From Rhizobium sp. BG4 (GTDB lineage: Bacteria > Pseudomonadota > Alphaproteobacteria > Rhizobiales > Rhizobiaceae): a stretch of 64,000 nt of DNA. The stretch covers positions 744,001 to 808,000 of the forward strand of contig NZ_CP044126.1 of assembly GCF_016864575.1 (NCBI RefSeq), read 5' to 3'. The notes under the pieces were generated by a model. It was not told where the DNA came from. It searched no databases and saw nothing but the letters and a program-made list of their open reading frames with translations. The position numbers and the translations under genes were made by a program. Shown here one piece after another: positions 53,897 to 62,996 of the stretch; position 1 is the stretch's first letter, and each line of letters opens with the position of its first letter.

Positions 53897-54640
53897 CTAC
53901 AGCCTTTGGCCCAGCGAATCCCATTCCTCTACGCCGATACCGCCATCGGCAGCGAGGCCCGTGCATACGAAATGGGAAAGCTCGTCATTGCGGATAACGG
54001 CCGCGGTCAACCGCCCGGTCCGGTAGGCCGCCGTGTCCAGCGCGATGCGATTTTGATATATTTCGGGTCGCAGAGAGCCGGTAACGGTATGACCGTGCAC
54101 GACGATATGCTCGAACTGTTCGCCATGATCGAGAAAACCGGCCCGTATCCATCGCAAGTCGTATTCGGTCTGTTCGGCGAGCGGAACTCCGGGTCGCAGG
54201 CCGGCATGGACAAAGCAGAAGCGGCCGGCAACGTGATGCGTCACGGCATCGTTCAAGAGCTCGACATGATGCGGAAAGGCCTCGCGTATGTCGGCAGCGA
54301 TCCCAGCGAAATTCGGCACCGGGTGGCGGGAGTAAGCGCTGACGGTCGCAACGCCACCCCAGTCCATCCAGTTCACCGCGTCTTCGTCAGCAAGCTCTTC
54401 GCGCAGAAGCGAGCGGAGGTAGTGATCATGATTTCCCAAGACGAGGCGCGAACCCGGATAGCGCTTGAGAGTGGAACCCACGAGATCGAGCACTTCAGGG
54501 CTATGCGGCCCCCGGTCGATCAGATCGCCGAGGAAAATGATGACTGGCTGTGCGCCTTCGCGAGCGGCGATATGGCCGAGGAGCGCCTTGAGAAGATCGG
54601 CACGTCCGTGGATGTCGGCAATTGCATAGATGTCGGACAA
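53897..54640 (-). CDS. PPP-type serine/threonine phosphatase (PrpA-like)
   Basis: This 247-residue calcineurin-like phosphatase has all the PPP motifs in order: ADIHGR, FLGDLIDRGP, LVLGNHDH, FVHAGLRPG and VVHGHT. It resembles bacterial PrpA/PphA and phage lambda phosphatases in length and pattern. It would remove phosphate from Ser/Thr or His residues or hydrolyse small phosphoesters. It is transcribed alone on the minus strand, convergent with the FGase gene, and no partner kinase is nearby. Confidence 0.9.
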   Translation of the reverse strand: MSDIYAIADIHGRADLLKALLGHIAAREGAQPVIIFLGDLIDRGPHSPEVLDLVGSTLKRYPGSRLVLGNHDHYLRSLLREELADEDAVNWMDWGGVATVSAYSRHPVPNFAGIAADIREAFPHHVELLNDAVTHHVAGRFCFVHAGLRPGVPLAEQTEYDLRWIRAGFLDHGEQFEHIVVHGHTVTGSLRPEIYQNRIALDTAAYRTGRLTAAVIRNDELSHFVCTGLAADGGIGVEEWDSLGQRL

Positions 54641-54923
54641 TGAAGGCTGGCTCCTGACTGCGATTTTCTCGCGGCGCTTGCAGCCGATTGTGCTGGAAAC
54701 GTATGTCTGCGCCGGAGGGACTTCATCCCGGTTACCTCGCGGACGGGCATCAGCGCAAGGGGTTCTTGAGTCGCGGGATTATACGTAAGTCAATGCTTAC
54801 ATTATAATCAGACGCAATGGATGCGTTCAGATTCGGGGTGGTCTTAAGCAGTCGTTGTGGCTAGCTTGCATTGCCTATCTCGCCTTCGCCACCGCCCGCC
54901 ATCCGTCAAATCGCGAGTTCCCT
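54641..54923 (+). promoter_or_regulatory. Intergenic promoter region of the amidohydrolase gene
   Basis: No gene was found here. A perfect -10 hexamer, TATAAT, lies at 54803-54808. Immediately upstream is the inverted repeat GTAAG-N6-CTTAC at 54785-54800, where the -35 spacer would be, so a bound repressor could block RNA polymerase. A convincing -35 box was not found. Confidence 0.3.
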
Positions 54924-56597
54924 ATGACCCCGACAGCAGATCTTCTGATTCTCAATGCGCGCGTACTGACACTCGATCCCGGGCGGCCCAAGGCCACGGA
55001 AATTGCGATCATTGATGGCAAGATTGCCGCGGTCGGTGCCAAGGGCGAGCTTGCTTCGCTGCGCGGCCCCGGTACCGAGGTTATCGATGCGGGCGGCGGG
55101 TCGGTCGTGCCCGGCTTTTCTGAAAATCACATGCATCTGTTCTCCGGTTCGGCCGAGCTCGTGCATCTGCAGCTCAGCGGTGTCCACGGCCTTCCGGCAC
55201 TGACGGAAGCGATCCGGAATTATGGAAAGGATCGCCTCGAGCAGGTGATGCTTTTTGCCCAGGGCGCCGATTATACGATCCTCGGTGGCGAAGAGCGGCT
55301 GACGAGGCACCATCTCGATGCGATCTGGCCGGACCAGCCGCTGGCCCTCTTCGCGCCCGACCATCATACCGCCTGGGCTAACACCAAGGCCTTGGAACTC
55401 GCCAATCTTCTCCATGGCGCCGAATTGCGTCCGGGCAACGAGATCGTCATGGGCGACGACGGGCTGGCGACCGGGGAGCTTCGCGAGATGGAAGCGTTCA
55501 GCCCTGTGCAGGCTGCCGGCGGCTTTGCGCGCTACCGACTTGGCCTTGCGACCGGTGGCGAACCCGATCCGCGGCCGACCGATCTCGAGTGGCGCACCGA
55601 CATGGAAGTCATGCGCCGCGGGCTCGAATACTGCGCCCGCCACGGCATCACCACGATCCAGAACATGGATGGCAATCTCTATCAGCTGGAGCTGTTGGCG
55701 GCGATCGAGAAGGAGGACGGTGGGCTGCCCTGCCGGGTCGCCATCCCGTTTCACTTCAAGAACTTCATGTCGCTCGACATGCTGGAGAAGGCCTCCGCCA
55801 TGTCGAAGGCCTATGACAGCGATTTCCTGCGCTCGGGCATGGTGAAGGTCTTCTACGACGGCGTGCTGGACAGCTGGACGGCTGTCATGGTCGAACCCTA
55901 TGCCGACCGGCCTGATTATGTTGGCGAGGGCCTGTTCACGCCGGAGCGTTTCCGCGAGATCGCCATCGAAGCGGATAGACGCGGCCTGCAGATCGCCGTC
56001 CACGCGATCGGCGACGGCGCGGTCAGGGCCGTGCTCGATGGCTACGAAGCGGCCCGCAAGGAGAACGGCGCCCGCGACAGCCGCCATCGCATCGAGCATA
56101 TCGAGGTCGTCCATCCGGACGACCTGCCGCGGTTTGCCGAGCTCGGCGTCATCGCCTCGATGCAGCCCCCTCACCCGCCAGGCTGTATGGGCGTGCCGCT
56201 CGAGCCGACCGTATCGCGCATCGGACGTTCGCGCTGGCCGCTGAGCTATGCCTGGCGCACCATCAAGAATGCGGGTGCGAGAATCTGCTTCGCGTCGGAT
56301 TGGCCGGTCTCGCCGATCAGCCCCATTCGCGGCATCCAGGCAGCGATGATCCGCGAGCCCTGGCAGGCGACCGATCCGGATCAGAGCTTCACCTTGATGG
56401 AAGCGCTGGAAGGCTACACGACGGAAGGCGCCTACGCCGAGTTTCGTGAGGACCGCAAGGGCCGCATCAAGCCCGGCTTCCTCGCCGACATCACCATTCT
56501 CAACGCTGATATCGAGAGCGTCGCGCCTGATAAGCTCGGGGAGGTCGAGCCCGCGATAACAATCTGCGGCGGAAAAATCACCTACAAGGCGAACTAG
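54924..56597 (+). CDS. YtcJ-like metal-dependent amidohydrolase
   Basis: This 557-residue amidohydrolase of the Amidohydro_3 type has an N-terminal composite beta domain (ADLLILNARVLTLDPG) and the metal motif FSENHMHLFSG. The barrel histidines are in VHAIGDGAVRAVLDG and HRIEHIEVVHP, the active-site Asp in CFASDWPVSP, and the sequence closes with GRIKPGFLADITIL. Relatives include N-substituted formamide deformylase. The start MTPTADLL at 54924 fits the family beginning. It lies 100 bp upstream of the polyamine-type importer and may act on imported N-acyl amines. Confidence 0.9.
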   Translation: MTPTADLLILNARVLTLDPGRPKATEIAIIDGKIAAVGAKGELASLRGPGTEVIDAGGGSVVPGFSENHMHLFSGSAELVHLQLSGVHGLPALTEAIRNYGKDRLEQVMLFAQGADYTILGGEERLTRHHLDAIWPDQPLALFAPDHHTAWANTKALELANLLHGAELRPGNEIVMGDDGLATGELREMEAFSPVQAAGGFARYRLGLATGGEPDPRPTDLEWRTDMEVMRRGLEYCARHGITTIQNMDGNLYQLELLAAIEKEDGGLPCRVAIPFHFKNFMSLDMLEKASAMSKAYDSDFLRSGMVKVFYDGVLDSWTAVMVEPYADRPDYVGEGLFTPERFREIAIEADRRGLQIAVHAIGDGAVRAVLDGYEAARKENGARDSRHRIEHIEVVHPDDLPRFAELGVIASMQPPHPPGCMGVPLEPTVSRIGRSRWPLSYAWRTIKNAGARICFASDWPVSPISPIRGIQAAMIREPWQATDPDQSFTLMEALEGYTTEGAYAEFREDRKGRIKPGFLADITILNADIESVAPDKLGEVEPAITICGGKITYKAN

Positions 56598-56697
56598 ATT
56601 GGGCGCTTGAGCGAATCCGGGTTGTCAATCGTCCGGCGCTGTGCTCACCTGACGGCCGTGGGAACTACATAATAATAGCGCGGTAAATGGCCTTTGC

Positions 56698-57789
56698 ATG
56701 GCTCAGACGAATGCTGTCGAGATTAAGGGTGTATCCAAAATTTTCGGCTTCGGCGAATACGCCGTAGCTGCCGTCAACGAAACCTCACTATCGATCAGGC
56801 AGAACGAATTCTTCACGCTGCTTGGCCCGTCCGGTTGCGGCAAGACGACTTTGCTCCGGCTGATCGCCGGCTTCGAATTCCCGACGCATGGAGCGATCCT
56901 GCTCAACGGCGAGAACATCGCCGCGATGCCGCCCTTCAAGCGGCCGATCAATACCGTCTTCCAGAATTACGCGCTCTTTCCGCACATGACGGTGAGCGAG
57001 AACATCGCCTTCGGGCTGCAGATGCTCGGCCGTCCGAAGGCAGAGATCAGCGCCCGGGTTTCGGCCATGTTGAAACTGGTGCGGATGGAAGCGCTCGCCA
57101 ACCGCCGGACCAGCCAGATTTCAGGCGGACAGCAGCAGCGCGTGGCGCTCGCCAGAGCCCTTGCCCCGCAGCCGAAGGTCCTGCTTCTCGACGAGCCGCT
57201 GTCTGCCCTCGACTACAAGCTCCGCAAGGAAATGCAGATCGAGCTGAAGCGACTCCAGGCGGCAACCGGCATCACCTTCATTTTCGTCACCCACGACCAG
57301 GAAGAAGCGCTGACCATGTCGGACCGGATCGCGGTCATGTCGGCGGGCAAGGTCCTTCAGGTCGGCAACCCGCGCGCGATCTACGATGCGCCCACCGATC
57401 GCTTCGTGGCTGATTTCATCGGCGAGACGAATTTCCTGCAGGGACGCGTCTCCGCGCTGAACGCCGGGCGGGCGGAGGTCGAGCTTGCGGTCGCTGCGCG
57501 CATCTCGGCGAGCGTGCCTGATGGCTTCGTTCCCGATGGCGACGTCACCGTCGTACTGCGCCCCGAACACGCCATGCTCTGCACGCCGGCGGAGGGCCAG
57601 ATCGGCGGGACGCTGACCGACATCATCTACTGCGGCACCGATACCCATTATCATGTGCGCCTTTCCGATGGCGACACGCGCTTCATGGTGCGCCAGCAGA
57701 ACCGGCCGAACCACGTTGCCGGCTTTTCCCAGGGCGACGCGGTCGGCATTTCGATCGTCGCCGACGCAGCCCGCGTACTCAGGAGCTAG
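56698..57789 (+). CDS. potA: Polyamine-type ABC transporter ATP-binding protein
   Basis: This 363-residue ATPase of the PotA group has Walker A GPSGCGKTT, the Q-loop TVFQNYALFPHMTV, ISGGQQQRVALARA, Walker B LLLDEPLSALD, VTHDQEEALTMSD, and a TOBE-2 domain in the last 90 residues. It starts a four-gene importer operon with two permeases and a binding protein. Ribosome-site similarity upstream is poor. The substrate is inferred as putrescine/spermidine or acetylated forms from the deacetylase-like gene downstream. Confidence 0.93.
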   Translation: MAQTNAVEIKGVSKIFGFGEYAVAAVNETSLSIRQNEFFTLLGPSGCGKTTLLRLIAGFEFPTHGAILLNGENIAAMPPFKRPINTVFQNYALFPHMTVSENIAFGLQMLGRPKAEISARVSAMLKLVRMEALANRRTSQISGGQQQRVALARALAPQPKVLLLDEPLSALDYKLRKEMQIELKRLQAATGITFIFVTHDQEEALTMSDRIAVMSAGKVLQVGNPRAIYDAPTDRFVADFIGETNFLQGRVSALNAGRAEVELAVAARISASVPDGFVPDGDVTVVLRPEHAMLCTPAEGQIGGTLTDIIYCGTDTHYHVRLSDGDTRFMVRQQNRPNHVAGFSQGDAVGISIVADAARVLRS

Positions 57790-57796
57790 CCCGGAG

Positions 57797-58711
57797 ATGA
57801 CAGCGGAGATCGTCAGCGCGGAAAGGAAACGGGCCGTCCGGAACCGCTGGCTGCTCTCCCTCCCCGCGCTGCTGATCATCCTGTTTGCCGCCTGCGGCCC
57901 GCTGCTGATCGTCCTCGTTTACTCTTTCCTGACGCCCGGACCCTACGGCGACGTGCAGTGGCAGCCTTCCAGCGACGGCTGGATCAGCGTCTTTCTTCAA
58001 CGGGATATCTTCGACGATACGCTGTCGCTCGCCGACGCTCATATCTCGATCTTGCTACGGTCGCTGTCGCTCTCTTTCTTCACGACCATGCTGACGCTGA
58101 TCGTCGGCTTCCCGACCGCCTATTTCATCGCCACCCGGCCTGAACGCACGCGCGAGCTCTGGCTGTTCCTGATCACCATCCCCTTCTGGACGAACCTGCT
58201 GATCCGCACTTTTGCCGTGCTCGAGATCATCCGCAACGAAGGGCTGATCAATACCGTGCTCATCCGTCTCGGGCTGATTGAGCGCCCCGTCCAGATTCTC
58301 TTCACCGACACGGCGATCCTGATCGGAATGGTCTATGTCTACCTGCCGCTGATGGTGCTCCCGATCTATGCGAGCCTCGAAAAGCTCGACTTCCGGCTGC
58401 TTGAAGCCGCCTATGACCTCTATGCGACGCCGGCAAAGGTCCTTCGCCGGATCATCCTTCCCCTGTCGACCCCCGGCATCGTGGCCGGGTCCATCCTGGT
58501 CTTCATCCCGTCGCTCGGCGCCTATGTGACGCCCACCATCCTGGGCGGCGGCAAGAACCTGATGATCGGCAACCTGATCGAACTGCAGTTCGGACAGGGG
58601 CGTAACTGGCCGCTCGGCTCGGCGCTTTCGATAACCCTGATGATCTTCGTGATGGCGGCGCTTCTGGTCTATGTCCGCAATGCCGGCTCAAAGGGGGCGC
58701 AGCATGGCTAG
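57797..58711 (+). CDS. potB: Polyamine-type ABC transporter permease (PotB)
   Basis: This 304-residue inner-membrane permease has six predicted helices. The EAA loop is LLEAAYDLYATPAKVLRRII, in the usual place. The ATG at 57797 was chosen because AGGAG lies upstream, seven bases after the ATPase stop. Its end overlaps the next permease by 8 bp. Confidence 0.92.
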   Translation: MTAEIVSAERKRAVRNRWLLSLPALLIILFAACGPLLIVLVYSFLTPGPYGDVQWQPSSDGWISVFLQRDIFDDTLSLADAHISILLRSLSLSFFTTMLTLIVGFPTAYFIATRPERTRELWLFLITIPFWTNLLIRTFAVLEIIRNEGLINTVLIRLGLIERPVQILFTDTAILIGMVYVYLPLMVLPIYASLEKLDFRLLEAAYDLYATPAKVLRRIILPLSTPGIVAGSILVFIPSLGAYVTPTILGGGKNLMIGNLIELQFGQGRNWPLGSALSITLMIFVMAALLVYVRNAGSKGAQHG

Positions 58712-59504
58712 ACGCTTCTCGGTGCAGCGCCAGACCGGCTTCACGACGATCGCGATCATCTCCCTCTTCCTTCTTTATCTCCCGATCGCTGTTCTCGTCG
58801 TCTACGCTTTCAATGCGGGGGAATCGCTCGCATCCTGGCAGGGTTTCTCGCTGCGCTGGTTTGCGCAGGCCTACCAGAACCAGCAGGTGATCGACGCCTC
58901 GTTGCGTTCGCTGCAGATCGCCGTCATCGCCGCCGTCATTGCCACCATCGCCGCAACCATGGCGGCGATCGCCACGACGCGAACCGAAGCCTATCGCGGC
59001 CTGACGATGAAATATGCCTTCATCAACACCCCGCTGATGGTGCCGGAAATCGTCACCGCAGTGGCGCTTCTGATCCTGTTTTCGCGGATCAAGATCTGGA
59101 CCGGCTATACCGGGCTTGGCTATCTCATCGCCGCCCATACCGCCTTTTGCGTACCCTTCGCCTATCTGCCCATTCGCGCTCGGCTGGAAAATATGGACCT
59201 GACGCTGGAACGCGCCGCCGCCGATCTCTACGCCACGCCGCTCAAGACCTTCCGCTATATCACTCTGCCGCTTCTGTGGCCGGGCGTCCTTGCCGGTTTC
59301 ATGCTGGCTTTCGTCATCTCGCTCGATGATGTCGTCATCACCGAGTTCGTCAAGTCAGCCGGCCAGGACACGCTGCCGACCTACATGCTCGGCCAGATCC
59401 GCCGTGTCATTACCCCTGAAATGAATGCGATTTCGACGGTCTTCCTCGTTCTTTCGATCGCGGCGGTCACCGTCTTCTTTTTCGTCAGCAAGAAACGCGA
59501 ATAA
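58704..59504 (+). CDS. potC: Polyamine-type ABC transporter permease (PotC)
   Basis: This 266-residue permease has six predicted helices and the EAA-type loop TLERAAADLYATPLKTFRYI. The family's typical SLDDVVITEFV occurs before the last helices. AAGGGGG precedes the start, which overlaps the potB-like stop. Confidence 0.92.
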   Translation: MARRFSVQRQTGFTTIAIISLFLLYLPIAVLVVYAFNAGESLASWQGFSLRWFAQAYQNQQVIDASLRSLQIAVIAAVIATIAATMAAIATTRTEAYRGLTMKYAFINTPLMVPEIVTAVALLILFSRIKIWTGYTGLGYLIAAHTAFCVPFAYLPIRARLENMDLTLERAAADLYATPLKTFRYITLPLLWPGVLAGFMLAFVISLDDVVITEFVKSAGQDTLPTYMLGQIRRVITPEMNAISTVFLVLSIAAVTVFFFVSKKRE

Positions 59505-59520
59505 CAAGAAAGGGAACAGC

Positions 59521-60555
59521 ATGAAGATCATCAATTGCGGCCTCGTCGCCTTGGCCACGCTTTTTGCAACGACCTCGCTCGCTTCGGCGGAAGGGGTGCT
59601 GAACATCTACAACTGGGGCAACTATACGAGCCCCGACATGATCAAGAAATTCGAAGACAAGTACAAGGTGAAGGTCACCATCACCGATTACGATTCGAAC
59701 GACACGGCGCTCGCCAAGGTTCGCCAGGGCGGATCCGGCTTCGACATGGCCGTGCCCTCGCAGAACTACCTGCCGATCTGGATCCAGGAAGGGCTGCTGC
59801 TCGAAACCGATCCGGGCAAGATGGAAAACTTCAAGAATGTCGCCCCGGAATGGGCAAACCCCGACTTCGATCCCGGCCGCAAATATTCGGTTCCGTGGGC
59901 GATGGGCATCGTCGGCACCGTCGTCAATACCGATGTCTATAACGGCGACATCAACACCTGGGCGATCATCTTCAATCCGCCGGAGGAGCTGAAGGGCAAG
60001 ATCAACGTCGTGCCCGAGATGACCGACGTCATGGACGCCGCCATCCTCTATAACGGCGGCAAGAAGTGCACCGGCGACCTGACAGTGCTGAAGAAGGTGC
60101 GCGATACGCTGCTCGCCGCCAAGCCCTACTGGGTGGCGATGGAATACGGCACGATCCAGAAGATGGGCTCGGGCGACTTTGCCGCCTCGAGCGACTGGAA
60201 CGGCTCGGCCTTCCGCCAGCGGCTCGCCAATCCGAAGATCCATTTCGGCTACCCGAAGGAAGGCTTCGTCAACTGGAGCGACAATCTCGTCGTGCTGAAA
60301 GAAGCCAAGAATGTCGAGAACGCCAAGCTCTTCCAGAACTTCATGATGGATCCGGAAAATGCCGGCATGAACTCGGGCTTCCACCGTTACGCCAACGGCA
60401 TTGCCGGCTCGGAGAAATTCATGCCAGCCGACATGAAGGACGCGCCTGAAATCAAGGTACCGGACGAGTTCAAGTCGGTCGGCGTGCCCTCGCAGACCTG
60501 CCCGCCGGATGTTCAGGCACTTTACACCAAGATCTGGACGGAACTGCAGAAGTAA
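59521..60555 (+). CDS. potD: Polyamine-type ABC transporter substrate-binding protein (PotD/PotF)
   Basis: This 344-residue periplasmic protein has the signal peptide MKIINCGLVALATLFATTSLASA and the PotD-type mature start EGVLNIYNWGNYTSPDMIKK. SGFDMAVPSQNYLPIWIQEG and VPWAMGIVGTVVNT correspond to the ligand pocket regions of PotD/PotF. GAAAGGGA precedes the ATG. Two later cysteines may pair. A strong terminator follows before the deacetylase-like gene. Confidence 0.93.
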   Translation: MKIINCGLVALATLFATTSLASAEGVLNIYNWGNYTSPDMIKKFEDKYKVKVTITDYDSNDTALAKVRQGGSGFDMAVPSQNYLPIWIQEGLLLETDPGKMENFKNVAPEWANPDFDPGRKYSVPWAMGIVGTVVNTDVYNGDINTWAIIFNPPEELKGKINVVPEMTDVMDAAILYNGGKKCTGDLTVLKKVRDTLLAAKPYWVAMEYGTIQKMGSGDFAASSDWNGSAFRQRLANPKIHFGYPKEGFVNWSDNLVVLKEAKNVENAKLFQNFMMDPENAGMNSGFHRYANGIAGSEKFMPADMKDAPEIKVPDEFKSVGVPSQTCPPDVQALYTKIWTELQK

Positions 60556-60563
60556 GATCGCCG

Positions 60564-60600
60564 GCAGCGCCATTCCCGCCGGAATGGCGCTGCATTTTTG
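60564..60600 (+). terminator. Intrinsic terminator after potD
   Basis: GCAGCGCCATTCC (60564-60576) pairs perfectly over 13 bp with GGAATGGCGCTGC (60581-60593) across a 4-base loop, followed by ATTTTTG. It lies 8 bp beyond the potD-like stop. It should end most transcripts before the deacetylase-like gene at 60618, unless bypassed. Confidence 0.85.
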
Positions 60601-60617
60601 TTCTCGCAGGTGTTTTC

Positions 60618-61649
60618 ATGAAGACCGTCTTTTCTCCCCGCCATCTCGGCCATTCGAGCCAGCTGGAGCTTGTCGCCGGTGCGATCGTGCCGGGATTCGA
60701 ACTGCCGTCACGGCCGAAATTCGTCGCCGAACGGATCGCGGCCGTCGGACTGGGGCCGATCCTTGGGCCTGATGACCATGACCTGTCGACTGCGGCCAAG
60801 ATCCATCGTCGGGATTATCTCGATTTCCTGCCGACCGTCTGGGATCGCTGGACGGCGGAGGGACGCAGCGGCACCGCCCTCCCCTTCACCTGGCCGACGC
60901 GCGGCCTGCGCGGCGATGTCCCGCCGCGCTTTATCGACGGCTTGCTCGGCTACTACTCCTTCGATGCCGGTGCCGGTTTCGTCGAAGGCAGCTGGGATGC
61001 AATCAAGTCGTCGCATGACGTGGCGCTGAGCGCGGCCGCGATCGTGCAGGGTGGTGAGCGTGCCGCCTTCGCGCTCTGCCGCCCGCCCGGCCATCACGCC
61101 GGATCGGCTTTCGCCGGTGGCTATTGCTACATCAACAACGCCGCGGTCGCCGCCCAATGGCTGCGCGACAACGGCGCCAAGCGCGTTTCGATCCTCGATG
61201 TCGATTACCATCACGGCAACGGCACCCAGGAAATCTTCTATGCGCGTGCCGACGTTCAGGTGCTGAACCTCCACGCCGATCCGATGCAGGAATATCCCTA
61301 CTTCCTCGGCCATGCCGACGAAAAAGGCGCAGGCGATGGCGAGGGCTTCAATCTCAATTATCCCATGCCCTTCGGAACCAGCTGGGCCGAGTGGAACGCC
61401 TCGCTCAAAGACGCCTGCAGCCGTCTCGCGGCCTATGCGCCGGATGTGGTGGTCGTGTCTCTCGGCGTCGATACCTTCGAGCGGGATCCGATCAGCAAGT
61501 TCAAGCTGACGACAGAAGACTTTCCGAAGATCGGTGCACGCATCGCCGCCTTGGGATTGCCGACGCTGTTCGTCATGGAAGGCGGCTATGCCGTCGAAGA
61601 GATCGGCGTCAATGCTGTTGGCGTCTTGACGGGCTTCGAGGGCGTGTAA
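60618..61649 (+). CDS. aphA: Histone-deacetylase-family protein, probable acetylpolyamine amidohydrolase
   Basis: This 343-residue zinc hydrolase of the arginase/deacetylase superfamily shows RPPGHHAG (catalytic His pair), SILDVDYHHGNGTQ (zinc Asp and His), SLGVDTFERDP (zinc Asp) and the transition-state Tyr in VMEGGYAVEEIG. Bacterial members near polyamine importers deacetylate acetylputrescine or acetylspermidine. It is separated from the PotABCD-like genes only by a terminator, so it can be made at a lower level. It probably allows use of acetylated polyamines as carbon and nitrogen sources. Confidence 0.92.
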   Translation: MKTVFSPRHLGHSSQLELVAGAIVPGFELPSRPKFVAERIAAVGLGPILGPDDHDLSTAAKIHRRDYLDFLPTVWDRWTAEGRSGTALPFTWPTRGLRGDVPPRFIDGLLGYYSFDAGAGFVEGSWDAIKSSHDVALSAAAIVQGGERAAFALCRPPGHHAGSAFAGGYCYINNAAVAAQWLRDNGAKRVSILDVDYHHGNGTQEIFYARADVQVLNLHADPMQEYPYFLGHADEKGAGDGEGFNLNYPMPFGTSWAEWNASLKDACSRLAAYAPDVVVVSLGVDTFERDPISKFKLTTEDFPKIGARIAALGLPTLFVMEGGYAVEEIGVNAVGVLTGFEGV

Positions 61650-61671
61650 GGCAGCTGCGGCATGCCAAAAG

Positions 61672-62853
61672 CTAGGGCCTCAGTGTTCCCAGTTTGCGAC
61701 GGCTTGCGACCGCGACCAGCAACGTCGCGCAGACCATCAGTCCGGTCGTCGCAACGAGCGCCGTCGTGATCGAACTCATCGTCATCATCGCGCTCGCGAA
61801 GATGACGCCCATGGCGTTTGCAGTTCGTAGCAACGCAAATATCTCCGCCCTCTTCGAGGGTGGAGCGAGCTTGTCGAGCTCGAGAGAATAATGCGTGCTG
61901 AGCGGCGCCAGCACGAAGCCCATGAGGATGGCGCCGCCGATCGTCGTCGCGACCGAGATGGAGGTCGCAACAAGCGCCGAGCCGACCGACATCAACAGCA
62001 GCTTCAGGATGACCTCGGCGCGCGAGGCGCCCCGGTTTCGTACGCTTACCCAGACCCCGCCCGCGACCGAAGCCAGGCATAGTGGCACGGTGAACATGAT
62101 CGCCAGGGCGGGCGCATGGCCGAATTCGAGTGCCAGCGCGACGGCGCCGATCTCGATAGCAGCGACGGCAGCGCCACCGGCCGTGGAACAGAGGAGCCAG
62201 ATCATGATCTCAGGCGTGATCGTCGGCTCTGAGGATCGTGCCCCGGTTTTCTGAACCTTCGCCCCAACCGAAGGAACGAGCAGCGCCGGCAACGTGCCAA
62301 GCACCGCCATCGCGCAGACTGCAAAGAGCGGCGAGACGCTGCCGAGCGCGGAGGCAAGCACCGGTGAAAGAACGAACGTGGCTTCGCCGAGCGTCGCGGC
62401 GATCCCGAGCGCGCGCGGCAGCTTGGCGGCGGGCGTGAGCTCATTCAGGACCGTGCGCAGATAGCCGAAGGCCGCACCGTTCACCAGGCCCGCAGCCGCC
62501 GCAAGACCAACCAGGACTTCCAGCGGCATCTTCCAAAACGCCGACAGCGTCATCAGCGCCAGCGCGATCGCCCGGAAGATCAGCAGGAAACGCAGTGCGG
62601 TTGCCGGCGTCACCGAAGACCCAAGCCGCGTCAGCGGAACGGCACCGGCCACCTGTGCAATGGTCATAGCCAGGATCATCGCCGCCCCGCCGCTTGTCGC
62701 GCCTTCAAGCTGCAGCGCAAGCAGCGAAAAAGCCACCGGCCCTGCCGCCTGCGGGACGGACAGCGTTGCCGACGATATGAACCAGCGAAGCAAGCGCCCG
62801 CGAGCCGCTACCGGTGTGACGGCCTGGACGTCCAGATGATCTGTCATTCTCAT
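61672..62853 (-). CDS. MFS transporter
   Basis: This 393-residue inner-membrane protein has about twelve hydrophobic segments, for example LVGLAAAAGLVNGAAFGYL and GGAILMGFVLAPLS. The pattern is that of small drug- or metabolite-efflux MFS members. It may begin at ATG 62853 or 62847. It is convergent with the deacetylase-like gene and follows the propeller gene on the same strand after 143 bp. No specific substrate can be named. Confidence 0.85.
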   Translation of the reverse strand: MRMTDHLDVQAVTPVAARGRLLRWFISSATLSVPQAAGPVAFSLLALQLEGATSGGAAMILAMTIAQVAGAVPLTRLGSSVTPATALRFLLIFRAIALALMTLSAFWKMPLEVLVGLAAAAGLVNGAAFGYLRTVLNELTPAAKLPRALGIAATLGEATFVLSPVLASALGSVSPLFAVCAMAVLGTLPALLVPSVGAKVQKTGARSSEPTITPEIMIWLLCSTAGGAAVAAIEIGAVALALEFGHAPALAIMFTVPLCLASVAGGVWVSVRNRGASRAEVILKLLLMSVGSALVATSISVATTIGGAILMGFVLAPLSTHYSLELDKLAPPSKRAEIFALLRTANAMGVIFASAMMTMSSITTALVATTGLMVCATLLVAVASRRKLGTLRP

Positions 62854-62996
62854 TCCGATTTCGACCGCCCCTGGAGGAGCGGCGCGGATCCTGGTGGAGG
62901 TGGGGAAATGAACCTGCCCTCCTCTAGAGCAAAGCTAGCGGAAGGTCCATCGGGCGCTTGGCGATCGGAAAAATAGCGGAGTGGCAAACGATCTGC

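Noticed and set aside
53906..54643. A 245-codon plus-strand frame opposite the PPP phosphatase
   Set aside because: The minus-strand frame carries all five metallophosphatase motifs in order; the opposite frame has none.
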